A stretch of DNA of 64,000 bases from Puffinus mauretanicus (GCA_023333565.1 JAJKFH010002505.1:248001-312000), one strand, 5' to 3'; positions 11,517 to 24,115 are shown, numbered from the stretch's first letter. Notes: generated by a model from the letters alone, not told the origin. Numbers and translations: made by a program.

Positions 11517-14500
11517 CTGAAAGAAGAAGCAAAATCTACCTGAGACAGAAAACACTCTCGTGCTTTATACTCCAAAGGCTTTTGCTTAAGAGGCCATCAC
11601 TGCACTGGCTCGAATTCACAGAGCAGTGTCTCAGAAGACATTTCCAACAAGAACTGGAATGAAGCTTTTGCCTAGTGAGATGATAAAGAATGTGACACAA
11701 AGCAATTATAGCTGCGAACAACAAAATGCTATTGAACACAATTAGCCAGTGGAAACCCCAGAGGTGTTCCACCTATTTCTTTCGAAACAAACAGCACAGA
11801 TCATTTATGATACAAGAAACACAGATCTGGTGGCCACCTTGGGAAGTACTAGAGCTTAACCAAAGGACCCAAGAGAGACATGTAAAGAACACAGAACAAA
11901 CATTCAGGCAAACCTCCTCACAGCTTCCTAGCATTTTCTATCATCACGTTTACTAATCTGAAGACTTAAAGAGACCACTATGGCCCTTTAAGAAATGCGG
12001 CCCCCTGCATAATGGGGGCCACAGAAAAAACAGTTATGATTCAAGCATTAAGAGCTACTAAAGCATACACAAGATCCATCCAGTCTGGAACTTCAGGTTT
12101 CAGACAAAAAAGATCCACCATGCCATGTAACACCGGTCACCACGAACTGGTTTGGGTTTTTGATTTTTTGTTTGTTTGGGGTTTTTTGGGGGGTGGGGGT
12201 GTTGGTGTTGTTTTTTTAAATTGTTCCTTTTCTTTTTCAATTTCAACGCCCTAATGTAATTTTGTGTTTATTATACTCTGAACTGCTTTGAATATTTGAT
12301 TTCCTCTCCCTATGCCCGTATTCTATTAAGAACCTCTCAAGACTCTCTGCATTGAAGTATAGAGACTCAACTTCCTCAAATCTCTTAATAAAAAAGTTTC
12401 TCTCCTTTTTCTTTCTTAAGCTCAAAAATGGCCAGGCCTCTAGATCCAAGTCAGACAGCCCAAAAGTGAAATTTTTCCTGAATGTGTGCCATAAAATGGA
12501 TTTTTAATCACACAGGTTAATTCTTAACCTTGGTTACAGGCATTGCTGCAGGAACTGTGCTGTCCAGAGACTTGGCCAGCATAATGAAATCGCTCCAACA
12601 TTTCAAGATCCTTTAAGCTGTTCACTCATAACTGAGAATATTATACCAGTGCTGCGCCACATGTAAGAATCAAGTCACACCCACACACACATCTGACCAT
12701 AGCCCATTAATACAATCAAGAATAAAACATAATCCTTTAGCAACATCAGAGCACTGGAAGTTCGTACTCAATTACTTCACCAAGGCACGCTAACCCCATT
12801 TTCAAGTTATTACCTCTTGGGCTGTAGTGCTATCACTTACAAATATGATCATCCTTAGTTCATGTGTAATGGCTCAATTTTACTTTTTACTAGAGTATTT
12901 ACATTCAGCTTTTCAAGTCATCTACATACGTGCATATGATTTAATTCACCACTGTTCTACCAGTATTTGGTATGAACAAGTACAACAGTATGATTAAGGA
13001 CCATGAAAAAGCACCAGGCTAAACCCAGGATTCTACAAGAAAATTCCCACTGGTGACAACTCCCACCCACAATTACATTTTCATTTGTGTAATTCACCTG
13101 ACATATCCAGCTACACCTGGGGTGGGATTCTTCATCCTGAAGAGGGGTGGCCAAAGTGGGGGATGGGGGCCATAATACGAACCACCAAATCATAAGTAGC
13201 ATGGAAAAGTGAGTAGGGAATGACTATTACTGCATTCACCCAAATAATAAAAGTGAATGAACTATCATCCGGTGGGTTCAATACAAAGGTCCTTATTCAC
13301 ACAGCATTAAGCCATGGAATTCACTGTTACAGAGCACTGTGGATGTTAACAAAGAAAAACACACATGCAGTGTTCAAAAAACCCCAAACAAAAAAAGCAC
13401 AAAAGTTTACAGAAAAAGCTTTTCATTAAACAAAGACATGCTTTGTGACCCTGAACCACAACTAGCTGGCAACTGAGAACACACAGAGAGAATATCACTG
13501 TATGATTGCCCTGTGTTTCTATTCTTTGTTAGGCATTCACTGTCGGCCACCATCACAGACAAGATACTGAATTACGTGGACCTTTGGTCTCACCCCGTGC
13601 AATCTGTGCCCTTTGTACTCTGTACGAAACACTTCCATTGGTACAATACCACGTTTTTATCAGAATACCTTTTGTTCACACAACATAGACTTACTATCGA
13701 CTTTGTAGTTCATGTAATGCATATAATGATGCTACATATAAAGTTATTCTTCTTTAAAAAAAATCACAAATAGGAGTCCTATTAATTTCGAATTAGTAGC
13801 ACATCATGACAATTTTTCACGTATCTTTTATTAAACACTGAAGAACTCAAAATAATTTTCATAAAAGCCTTTCAGCTTGCTCAAAAAAAAGCTGCATACA
13901 CCTAACATCTCTGTAGAGAAAAAACAAAAAACAAGACAAACAAACCACCACTAACAAATAAAACCCCCAAAATATCAAAACAAACAAGGAACAAACTACA
14001 CTTGAAACTTTGTGGGTCTACAGAAAACCTAAAGGGACATGAAATGTACTGCTACTGATCTAGCCGGTATTTTGGAGGCAGATTCTATCTCTTTTTGCTG
14101 TGTTATATGATATAAAAGGAGTTTAAAAAAGTCGTCTCCTCGAAATTATTTGCTTTGGAAATTCCAAGAAACGACAATTCCACTCTTGCTTTGCAAGAAG
14201 CCTCCTGGAAAAGCATCAGGAAAGTTTAGGGAGAACGTCGGCGCTTCGTTTGGGCAGCTCAGCTCCCAGCAGTACACGCACCTCTGCTCAGCAGGTTCCC
14301 ACCCGCAACCCTCTGCACACTCCCTATGCGATCGGAACTTGACGAGTTCGGGTTCTCGAACACACCGCTGCGCTGGAACCAGCCCGCCCCATTCTGCCGG
14401 GGCTCCAGACCTGCTCCGACTACCGCACCTTACCCACACCCTCCAGCAGCCTTCAGTCCCTGCGCGCCCCGGCCGAAGCGCCAGCCGCCCCGCCCACGGC

Positions 14501-15039
14501 GAGCCCCGAGAGCCGCCCGCCCGCGGCGACCCGCCGCTCCCCCGCCTTCCGCCATTCCCCGCCCCGCCTCCCAACGTAAACAGCCCCGGATCCGCTCCCC
14601 GCCGCCCCGCCCGGGCCCTGTCCGCTCCGGCCGCGATCGCGACAGCAGGGCCCGAGCCCTGCGCCGGCCGCGACTGGCCACTCGGCACAGCGCCATCGTG
14701 GGGGGAGTCGGGGAGGAACAAGGCCGCGGTGGGGACAGCAGGATCCGCCCGCTTCGTGGCCGTAGCAACAGCCAAGCCCCGCACGGCCAGGCCGCGGCCT
14801 CGGGGCGGGGGCAGCCGCCCGGCGCTCCGGCCCCAGAAAAGAGCAGGGCGGACGCCGGCGGGAAGGCCAGCGGCGGCCCCCGAGGGCGAGAGACGGGGCC
14901 GTCCAGCCGGAGAGATGCGACCACGGCGGCGTAGGGGGCGCAGGCCCGCCGGGCCGCCCGCAGGCCACGGCCACAGCGCTCCGCAGGCCAGGCCGCGGCT
15001 CACCCAGCAGCGTGGTCCGGCCCCCCACCCGGCAGTTAC
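11517..15039 (-). other. RBM39: RBM39 intron 1
   Basis: Intron between the non-coding first exon and the start-codon exon. It contains a T/G-rich low-complexity tract (about 12145-12225) and an A/C-rich tract (about 13915-14000), and it becomes very GC-rich above 14300 where it enters the CpG island. I see no coding exon. Confidence 0.65.
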
Positions 15040-15300
15040 CTGCGCCGCGGGCGGGTGCTGTCCTCGTTGGGGCGCCCGGGGTCCAGCGGCGGCAGCAGCG
15101 GCTCCCGGCTCCGGCGCGGGCTGCGCTGACGGTGGGGGATGGGCCCAAGGGCTCAGGAGCCCTCTCCAGGCGTCTACACCTCAGATGGACGGCGCCGCTC
15201 GGCCAGCCCCGGGGCGGCAGGCGGCGAGAGGCAGCGCGACCGTGGCGGGCAGCTCCCGGACCCGGGCTGGGCCCCGGCTCTGGCACCGGCGGCTGCTCCC
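15040..15300 (-). other. RBM39: RBM39 exon 1, 5' UTR (start approximate)
   Basis: The coding exon at 11516 begins with only 12 nt of UTR after an AG acceptor, so a non-coding first exon must lie upstream. The best minus-strand donor in the CpG island is CAG|GTAACT, with the last exon base at 15040. A second possible donor, CTGG|GTGAGC, lies near 15000. The transcription start cannot be read from sequence; about 15300 is a guess from GC content and the motif cluster further upstream. Confidence 0.55.
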
Positions 15301-15378
15301 CGAAATGGCGCCCGCCGCGTCTCGCTGCTGGCAAGCTCCGCGGACGACACGGGGGCGCCCAGCGCCCGGCACAGGGGC

Positions 15379-15525
15379 TCTCGCGAGACGCAGGGCCAGA
15401 CAAGGCCCCGCGAGCCCGCGCCCACCGCCTCTCGCGAGACATCGCGCCCGGAAGCGGCGGCTCAAGCGCTCGCGAGACTTGGGCAGCCGGGCGGGGCCGT
15501 CACGCGTCTCTGCGCTCTCGCGAGA
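15379..15525. promoter_or_regulatory. cluster of four TCTCGCGAGA-type elements
   Basis: Exact palindromes TCTCGCGAGA occur at 15379-15388, 15430-15439 and 15516-15525. A 9-of-10 match, GCTCGCGAGA, lies at 15468-15477. This motif is a known activator site of CpG-island promoters of housekeeping genes, bound by BANP when unmethylated. The spacings are 51, 38 and 48 bp. The position, 340-490 bp upstream of the predicted exon 1 donor, suits an RBM39 core promoter. It could also serve a divergent plus-strand transcript. Confidence 0.8.
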
Positions 15526-15850
15526 GCGCGCGCGCCCGGCGTGGGCGCGGCGGGAAGGTCAAAGGTGACCCGTGGGGGCGACCCCCCCACTCGCCGCCGT
15601 CGTTGAGGGCGGGGCTGCCCGCTCGGCGGCCCCGGGCGCCATCCCGCAGCCGGAGCGGCGCGGCGGGGGCGTCTGGTGTCCGAGAGCCCAAGGCGGTCCT
15701 GCGTAGTTGTTCAGCAGCCTGCCTGCGGCCGCCTAGGGCGTGGCCGTGGGCGCGGAGCCTCCCTTCCGTCTTCGGCCGGGGGCAGCCGTGTCCTGGATCC
15801 TTCGGGGCGTTCCTGGGGCCAGCGCCCCGGTACCGAGCCCCAGGCGAGGG

Positions 15851-18435
15851 GAGCCCTGTCTCCCCCCCCCGCCTTCTGGCCAACTTCTTGGAACTCCCCC
15901 TCTCTCCAGGGTTTAGTCTGCCGTACACCCCACCCTCTGTCCTGGCCGTACACGGGTGTCTTGCCCGGGTCAGGTGTATTTGCCACGGGAAGTGTTATTT
16001 TTTTCTCCTTGAGCACCATGTAACCATAAGTGGTTTTATAGTCTCTGAGCTCCAAAAGCTGTGTTAGCTCTTTAAATGCTTATTGCACTCTACAGTTACT
16101 GGAAAAACAGGAGTGTATCCTGTGCAGACAGGCCGTTTAACGTCTGTGTCCAGATTTCTACCCACATCTGTTACATCAAATAACTTTACGCTTGCAGTAA
16201 AAGAAAACTAACGCCTTTCTTGAGATCCCAGTCGACCCCTATGCTGACATTTCCAGTGTAAGTGTGACATCTCAGGTGGCAGTGCCAAGTGAGAAGTGTG
16301 TTGGGGATCTCATGCCAGAGGAGGAAAGCCCGTTGCCTTTTCGACAGGTGAAAAGAACTGAACTGTTACGACAAACACACGATGTGTGTAACTCGTGTGC
16401 AGGTCAGGAAGTCCCTGAGCTGCTGATGCTGGAGCCTGAGAGCACAGGAGGAAGCATCATATGTGCTTACCTTGTTGAAATACTTTTAGCTTGTCTGGGC
16501 CAAAATGGATTGTGGTCTGGGGGAGCGTTAAAGACTTGCTGTTTCAAGCTTGTTATTTATTGTAGGAGAGAGGGATAGAGCAGATTAGGTCATAGATTGG
16601 GCAGGGGGTTGAAATTGTTTGCGTTCCTACACGATTGGTTCTTCTGACGTGATGATTTAACAGTGTCTGTGGTCTGACCTTCCTCCCTTTGGCTGAGGGC
16701 TCAACAGGATTCAAATACGTTTAAGAGTAACATCATCTAAAGGTGTTAGAGCTCTACCCTTCTGCCAGAAACTACATCCCCCTTAATGGGCCACCACTGT
16801 CTGACAGCTTTTTAGCCACTACAGTCCCAAATATAACTTAAATTGTCAGTGACCTGGCATTCTGGTGCGGCTTTTGGCCCAAGCCCCTGCAGATTGCTGG
16901 AGCCTTGAAGCTGAATGGTTTAACTCAGAAAGTAAGTAGTGTTTTGTGAAACAAAATCTGCATGTCTCATTAACAGTGCTTTGTTTCCCCTGGAGCCCAC
17001 AAAATGGCTCATTTGTATGTAAATTTAATAATATGCAGTAAGTTTTGGCCAATTGTTCAACATAGTGCAGATAACATTGAGTGGGTTTCCCGCTGAAGCA
17101 CAAGATCAGCAATAATGGCTGGGGGTTTTAGGTTCTTTCTTATTTTTCCTACGAATCTGAAACAATGTAAAGAGAAGTTCTAAACAAGCTTTGCCTCCTG
17201 AAATGATAATTTTGCTATGGCATATAGAAATACTTAAACCAATTAAGGTATAAGAATTCAGGCCCAGGGATTTCCAAATGAAAGCCTGTTTTTGCAAAAG
17301 TCCCAGGCTACTGTGTCATTTAATGTCATTTCTAACAAAGTTTCTGAAATGTTAATAGCCTAAAAAGATCCTGAAGCTCTTGCACAGAGTTTCCAAGTCT
17401 TTCAAAGCTGAACTGGTAAACTTAATTGAGTTTGAGACATTTAGGAAAAATGAACTGCTTAAAAATAAAAAAAAAAGCATAACTAAAATAGGTCTGTTCC
17501 AACCTAACCATTTTTGTACAGGTTGGTTGTAAACAAAATTAATAATTTTCTCACAGACAAAATGAGGTGTATTGTGGTTGTTGCTGTAGCACTGTACTGG
17601 TTGCGTGTCCTTCACCCCACTGCCGTCGCTGCTCATTAGCACTGCTCCCAGCCAGCCAGCCGAAGGTCAGGGATAAACAGCTCCGTGTTCCTTGTTCCCT
17701 CATCATATGATTGGGACTTAAGTATGTGCTTAGGCTCATGTTGGTGGATTTCCCTAAAGGTTTTCTCTCCCATTGTTTGCCTATGGAGCCAGGCTCTGGA
17801 AGGAGGCCATGAACATGTCTTTTTTTGTCTACTACACTAACACATCCCTCGCCCTTGGCTGATGCCCAGACAATGTGGGAGGAAGGGTGAACCCAACACA
17901 CGTGGGGCTGGGTACTTACAGACTGGGTGGGGGTGGCTAATGAGGGACCTCGACTGGCAAGCAGCTGCACAAGCTCCGTGTCCAGCCCCGGCGCTGGCCC
18001 TGGTCTGTCGTAGTGCTGCCCTGGCCGATCAGCTGTGGACGTCCAGCTCTGCGGGGCTGTTGGCGCCGTCGCTACGTGCTTGGCTGGATTCACCTCCAGA
18101 GCTGAGAGGAAGGACGGGGGAAGCTCTTAGTAACACATTTCCTAACAAAAGTTTTCCCGGTTGTGGGATGGCTTGATCCAAAGGAGAGACTGATTCTCGC
18201 TGCAGTGCCGTGGGGGGAACACCAGCCATCGCTGGTGTTTCTTCATCACCCGTGACGCTGCTACAAGCACCACGGCGTTCGCTTAATGGACGTCCCTGGG
18301 GAGACGCAGAGGGTCTGGGGTGGAAGTGGGAGTCGTTCGTGTTACCCCGCGCTGCGGATGGTGGACGGGATCTCTCAGAACTAACAAATAAAAAGGGGAA
18401 AAAAAAATAGGCGGGGAAGCAAAAGTGCTAGCGTT
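15851..18435. other. intergenic sequence, no gene recognised
   Basis: Sequence of moderate composition between the RBM39 CpG island and the tRNA gene. The longest open frame (17551-18093, minus, 180 codons) has no recognisable domain and no flanking splice signals that I trust. I see no repeat or RNA gene. Confidence 0.55.
18421..18424 (-). terminator. pol III T-run terminator of the tRNA-Glu gene
   Basis: Four T residues on the minus strand begin 11 nt past the tRNA 3' end. Confidence 0.6.
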
Positions 18436-18507
18436 TTCCCACACCGGGAGTCGAACCCGGGCCGCCTGGGTGAAAACCAGGAATCCTAACCGCTAGACCA
18501 TGTGGGA
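18436..18507 (-). tRNA. tRNA-Glu (anticodon TTC)
   Basis: A 72-nt minus-strand sequence folds as a complete cloverleaf. The acceptor stem is TCCCACA paired with TGTGGGA plus discriminator A. The A box reads TGGTCTAGCGGTTAGGA. The anticodon stem is CCTGG/CCAGG around loop TTTTCAC, giving anticodon TTC. The B box is GGTTCGACTCC. A run of four T follows on the minus strand (plus-strand AAAA at 18421-18424), a usable pol III terminator. There is no intron, and CCA is not encoded, as expected for a eukaryotic gene. Every stem is intact, so it is probably functional. Confidence 0.97.
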
Positions 18508-18527
18508 CCGCATGGTTGGTCTGCCTG

Positions 18528-18632
18528 CCGCGCCGCCCGCTGCCTGCGCCGCCCGCTGCCTGCGCCGCCCGCTGCCTGCGCCGCCCGCTGCCTGCGCCGC
18601 CCGCTGCCTGCGCCGCCCGCTGCCTGCGCCCG
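18528..18632. repeat. 16-bp GC-rich minisatellite beside the tRNA gene
   Basis: About six head-to-tail copies of a 16-bp unit (GCCGCCCGCTGCCTGC). The unit is not a multiple of three, so all three frames read the same 16-residue pattern in rotation, which creates several overlapping false open frames. The array starts about 20 bp upstream of the tRNA 5' end. Confidence 0.9.
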
Positions 18633-18949
18633 CGCCGCCGGACGGGGAGCGGAGCGGTGCGGAGAAGCCCTGCAAAGGCTCTGGGCAGCCGCGCCGAGAA
18701 GCCATACCCGGGGCTGCGCTGGGGGCGCTTGGACGCGTTTCCCCGTGCAGACGTCCCCGAACGAAGTAATTAACCCTGGGGATCGGGGGCTGCCGGGGGG
18801 GCCTCCCCGGCAAGAGCTCAGGCAGGTGGCCAGGAGCAGGCCGCGGGAACACGGACATGGGCTGTGAGCGAAGCAGTCGGGCTGCTGACGCCTCATCAAG
18901 TTACAGGGGAGGTTTTGTACGAAGTGAAGAAGACTGATGTGCAAAACCC

Positions 18950-19930
18950 CACAGAATGTAGCGTCATCCTTCCCTAAGTCATTAAAATTTTCTTATTTAA
19001 AAGATGGGGATGGAGGCTGATAAAACTGAAAAAGAAGGTAATGACAAATGAGAGGATGAACAAATGAAGTCCGGCCTAAAAAGGTGCAGAAACAGGGTAA
19101 CAGCCACAAATGTGCTTCTGTACAAACTCTCTAGCAATCAAAAAATAAGGTGGAACAACTGGACTACCCAGTTTTGACTGAGAACAACCTTATCAGAAAT
19201 TGGTGCAAGGCGGATAATCAGTGCGACATTGCGAAGGCAGGCTACAGATTATACAATAAGAACCAACTAAATTGTGCTTGTGGAGGAGTGATGCTGGATG
19301 CCAGAGAAACCTCGGAGTCAATGTGCCTAAACGATTTTAATCTTCCAACATGTAACACTGACCCGCTATAGTTAGAAAATTCACACCTAAATAGGCAAAG
19401 GGGAGTATTAGAACTACCGTAGTGGACAGTCTTCAAAAGCAGTGGTGGTGACAGTGATATACTTAGGAGATCAGAGAGGCTGCTGAGGCAGAAAACATCA
19501 TCATAATGAAGAGTCTCCAATTACCCCCACATTGAGTGAGTAAATGTCACATCAGCATATGATGTAGTTGCTACATTTTAGATACCACAAAGGCTTGATT
19601 TTTGGAGCAGCTGGTTGGAGAACATAAAAGAAGTGATTGGGTTTAGTGCTGAGATGTGGGGGGGGCTTCATTCAGAACCGTGCTATTAAAAAAGCTATGT
19701 ATGACAGTGAGTATACGATCTGGTATCATTAAAAGAACAACAGCAACAAAGAAATTCCTCCCAAAAGAGCTTATTAAAAAATGAATAAGCCAAAAGGATA
19801 ACATGCTTGTAAGAAGCATGGAGATTGCTAAAATGGCTCAGAACATTTTATATCACCAGGAGGAAAAAGACTAAAAATAGGCTGGTATGGCTGCAAAGCA
19901 CAGTAAAGAAAGCTATTGAAATTTTAAATT
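18950..19930 (+). mobile_element. degraded LINE-like (probably CR1-clade) fragment
   Basis: A run of A-rich, frame-broken sequence that resembles the ORF2 part upstream of the reverse transcriptase in sauropsid CR1 LINEs. Near 19590-19640 it has a stretch like the 'GAGCAGCTGGTTGGAGAAC' segment, and lysine-rich coding-like sequence follows to about 19900. The 73-codon frame at 19150-19371 has protein-like composition but I cannot assign it. All frames are interrupted, so it is inactive. The family assignment is from memory of the consensus only. Confidence 0.4.
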
Positions 19931-20746
19931 AAAAATAAAATACCCTTCAAAATGTGAAGCTGGTGCAGACCATGTCCGTATGCCAGCAGAGAAGATCCTG
20001 AATAGGTTCCAAGGTGTCAACTGGATCTGACAGTAACTGCACAAGGTAGATTTGAGCAGATCCCGTTTCGTCGCGTGGATCCCAGCTGCAGCCCACTGGC
20101 CTGGGTGAAGTTGCTGTGGTCTGTGCTAAGGACATGGGGAGGGACTGGCTGCCAGTCAGAGGTCTCTGCTTTTTTGGCTGGAGATGATCGTAGTCCATCT
20201 CCATGAGATGAGGGGCAATTTGCTCCCCAAGGACTTGGCACCACTGGTGGCGAGATTTGAGTTTCTTTCATGCACCAACCTGCCTGTCCTCAGCTTCTCT
20301 TCTAGTCTCAGTGCTGGACGATGCTCCTTCTCCTTCCAGAAGCTCTGGGGAGGTGTCAATAGAAGGAGCAGCAGTGCCAGCACCTACACCACTCCTCCAC
20401 CTCTGCTTGCCCAGGAATTTGTATGAGGGAAGGGGGAAGGTCTCCCTTTATTGACCGCTCCTGGAGATCAGGACACTGGGGGAGGCAGACCTGTGGCTTC
20501 ATTTAGAGTGACCATGCTCATGCTGTGATTGTACCTGCCTGTGAAGCTGTTCTCAGGGCCTCAAGGGCGCTAACAAGCCCTTATAGCTCTGACCAGCTTC
20601 ACCTGGGGCTTGCACCCCAGCCCTGCCCAGGAGCCCCAATTCAGATCAGCCCTGGGCCCTCAGTCCCCATCTGAGCTGTGTTGGAGGTGTGCTTGTCTCC
20701 AGTCTCTCACCGATGTGCTCGTGGCTGTGCTCCGCCCTGCGTCTCT

Positions 20747-20886
20747 CTGACCCTGACCTGCAGACTGACTGCCTGGCCTGGCCTCGGCTCTGCCGTGTCA
20801 CTACGGACCTGCACGGCGTCACTGGGCTGTGTCTGACCCTGGGCACCATCGCTGGCCTGATCCTGACCCTGACCTGCAGACTGACT
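20747..20886. repeat. duplicated 24-bp segment in a CTGACC-rich stretch
   Basis: The 24-bp segment beginning CTGACCCTGACCTGCAGACT occurs at 20747-20770 and again at 20863-20886, 116 bp apart. Shorter CTGACCCTG variants lie between them. It may be a diverged longer tandem unit. Confidence 0.6.
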
Positions 20887-23800
20887 TCCCAGGCTGACAT
20901 CAGACCTGCCTCATCCCCATGAGCTGCCTGACAGTCGGGGCTCCAGGCTGCCCCGCGGGACTGCTCCGGCACGGTGGGGCTGACCGTGGCCTCCTGCAGA
21001 TGTGCTGTCATAGGAGATTACCTGGGGTTTGCATTGGGCAGTCCCCTGAGACGCTGCTCAGGTGTAAGCTCAAGTGTTTCCTCTCTCCTCTAGCAGCAGC
21101 CGTTCACAAAGAGCAGCCACGGATGTACTTGGACAGAGATGCATGCATTCAGGTTGTCAGCACCCAGCCTGTGTGCACAGCACTCCCATTAAAATACAAG
21201 AACCTGTTCGTTGAGTTGGTCTGCTTAGTAGATATCCAAGATGTTTAAAAAACTAGCAAAGGACAGCTTTCCAAGTGGTTTGCCTAAAGCTGAATACCTG
21301 GATGCTGAGAGGAACCGAGCTTGCCTGACAAAATCGGTACAGCAAACGCAAACAGGGACATTTGGCATTGCAACACTGGCAACCACAGGTTCAGAAACTT
21401 AACTTCTCCCTGTGGTTACATGGTAGAGCAAAGAACTTGCTGCCGTTCCCACTGACTTCAGCAGGAGCACAGCTGGTCCTCAAACCCTTGACTGTATGAG
21501 AAAGGATAAAAGAGAGAGAGTAATAAGACACTTCTTGCACTCATTATAGAACGTTTTGTTATCAGTATGTGTTAGTAAGCAGGCGGTATGCAGGCAGAAC
21601 TCCAGACACTGTCTGAGGGCAAAAGGGATTAAGTTTAAGTTTTAAAAAATCAAATCTGTACTATTTCACTGAAAGGATACAGTGAGAAATAACAACCTGC
21701 AGATATTTCAGTTGGGAACATCTATAAACCACAAAATGGAGCAAATTTTTTTGTCATAGTTAAGAAGAACAGGAATAATGGGATGAAGCTGAGAAAACTT
21801 AGGCAGATTATAATGTAAAACACCCTGACAGGATCTCAGATAGATGTCTGAATGATCATCCTGGGAGACAAGGCCAGCAAGAAATACCCCTAGAGGAGCC
21901 TCTGCACTGGTGAGAAATGGCGCAGGTGATCTCGCAAATCCGTCTTTCTTTAACTTTGGAGTCCTGACTGTGGGACTTCCCTTCCAGGTTTCTCACAGAA
22001 ATGGAGATTCAGTTAATTTGTCAAGGCTTGTAAGAAGAAAACATCAGGCTGCAGGATTAGCTTAAGGAATTACAGGTTCTGTCTGTGGCTAAAAAATAAA
22101 CTCAGTTCTTGGCAAGTACCTACAACAATGTTATATTGTCTGGCACAAACATCAGCCACAGCAAAGCCAGACGGGTCAGGCAGCTTGTGCAGCCTCGTGG
22201 GAGAGGGAGCAGGGAATTACAGTGAGATGGGACAGCTGTATCAGCACCACTCACGTGGCTGTTTGGGTGCACGTGGCGGTGCCGGCTCAGTCTCGTGTCA
22301 TCGGCCTTGGCCACCCACCTCTCAGTGAGTGTCCTCTGCCCTGGGCAGCTGTCCCCCAGCTCAAGGCAGCTGATGGTGGGACTCGTGTAGCCAACCCACA
22401 CACAGTTTCATGTTTTCCAGTGTATAACGTCTCCTGCAGGGGAGAGAGCACCATTGACCAGTGCGTGTGTTTGGACCAATCGGTATATCCTTAGAGGATG
22501 TAGGTTGAAAGCAGCAGAGCTCTTACCAGACACAAAGAGGTGTGAGAGGCTGTGATAGAGTAGAAGTCCCTTGGGAACCTGTAACTGATGTGGTGGCGGG
22601 GACATACAGACCTTATTTTGGGGAGTTTTCGTCCTATGGGAATTCTGAAGCAAGGCAGGCAGACCTCTGCTGTGAACATTTTCCTGACCTTCATTGCCAG
22701 CAGCCTCAGAGTTCGGCTCATAGAAAGTGACCTGGGAGCACGGACTTCCCTTCCCATGTCTGCCTAGCTTTGGGACAAGGACTACCCAGGACAGCAGAGT
22801 CGACCTGATTCACAAGGGACATTCCCACCTCCATCTTCCTCCCCTGTCCTTCTCTCCTCCCGGCCCATTCTGGTGTGTGGCTCTGCTCCTCATTCTCGTC
22901 CCAGTGCTTGCCTGATTGTCCATCGGGCCAGTTCAGGTTACTGACCGGGCAAAACACTGCTCACTTCTGTTTTGTGCCAGTTTAATGAGCTGACATGGTT
23001 CACCAAGACTCAGATGAATACCAGAACCAAAACTCAGAGCAGCAGGAGGAGCAGGACTTGATGCATGGGGAGCCCTCAGCTCAGTTCAGCCATCTCACCC
23101 ACTGCACCCTTCTTTCCCCTCTAAGGGCTTGTAATCGTTGTATCTCATACCCTTCCCCTCTTTGCAGCTCCCCTCTGAAAAGGCTGACCTCTCCTTTGCT
23201 GTGGGGAGCAGTAACCTAGAGCTCATCCTGTAGCTTTGTCAACAGCCAGGAAGCCACAGTAGCAGGGAAGATCGCAGAAACCTCTCCTGTATGTTTTTAG
23301 TCACAATCTGGTTTAGAAAGCAGGAGAGGAAACAAAGAGCATTTGCTGCTCCATCTGTTTCTGTGTCCCATGCTGCTAAGGTTGGGTTACAGCCAGCTGC
23401 TGCCATTGCCAACTGGTAATGTGATAGCATGGCTGCTTACTTTGCAAGGGAGCTAAAGACAGTAAGATGGAAAAAATTGGGACAGGATGATTTTAAAAAA
23501 GCCCCATTGCAGAACATCTGGCTTGTTATATAAACTTACATCATGCCCACTATAAAAAACCCCTTCTGATTGCTGCTTAAAACCACGTATTTTTACAAAT
23601 GGCCAAATATCTCCAACTAGCTCTTTCCAAAGGACAGTCCTGGGGCTATTTGATATCTTCAGTCAGCTTCAAAACACAGACAGGGTTAATTAAGAACAGG
23701 GATGTTTTTTCTTTGCCTCATACATGCTAAGACCATTTGTCAGAGAGGACTCTCACAGCACACAATCCAAAGAACCTCAGCCAGCAACTCCTGCATCCAG

Positions 23801-23916
23801 GTCAGCCTGGTCCCATTCAATAAGGTATTTGAGACATTTGATACAAGATGTCTGTGCTCTGAAGTAATGGAGAATTCACCACATCTGCCTGCTCAGCTTG
23901 AACCTCAAGCCACTTG

Positions 23917-24115
23917 TCATAGAATTACAGATGTGTTGATCGGAAGGGACCTTTGGAGGGCGTTAGTCCCAAATCTTGCTTGAAGTGAGACCATTACCAA
24001 CACTAGATCAGGTCATCCATGGCTTTGCATAGCCAAACCTTGAAAATCTCCAAGGACGGAGATCCCATCGCCCATGTGGGTGAATGTACCCCCTGGTCAA
24101 CCTAGCACTTTATCT
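23917..24115 (-). mobile_element. CR1 LINE 3' fragment
   Basis: The plus strand starts TCATAGAATTACAG and continues with GGAAGGGACC, ACTAGATCAGGTCATC and CTTGAAAATCTCCAAGGA. This is the reverse complement of the 3' end of avian CR1, whose 3' terminus is a short ATTCTATG-type repeat. The element is therefore on the minus strand and 5'-truncated, as most CR1 copies are. Confidence 0.85.

Larger units (their letters stand above)
14300..15850. promoter_or_regulatory. RBM39: CpG-island promoter of RBM39
   Basis: A stretch of about 1.5 kb with very high G+C and abundant CpG, flanked by AT-rich DNA. It covers the predicted RBM39 first exon. It has four near-identical TCTCGCGAGA elements (15379-15525) and an ETS-like CCGGAAG at about 15448. 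No TATA box is evident. Open frames of up to 472 codons on both strands come from the lack of AT-rich stop codons; their products are low-complexity and share nothing with known families that I can see. Confidence 0.85.

Noticed and set aside
14150..15568. 472-codon open frame in the RBM39 CpG island (and rival frames on the minus strand)
   Set aside because: It is CpG-rich and overlaps several other long frames on both strands. Its composition is Arg/Pro/Ala/Gly-rich with no domain, and it overlaps the promoter and first exon.
17551..18093. 180-codon minus-strand open frame
   Set aside because: No recognisable domain, no coding-like composition and no trusted splice sites. Its length is not surprising in this moderately GC-rich stretch.
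18486..18944. Overlapping 85-152-codon frames over the 16-bp array
   Set aside because: The 16-bp period rotates the same pattern through all frames, and some of these frames run through the tRNA gene.
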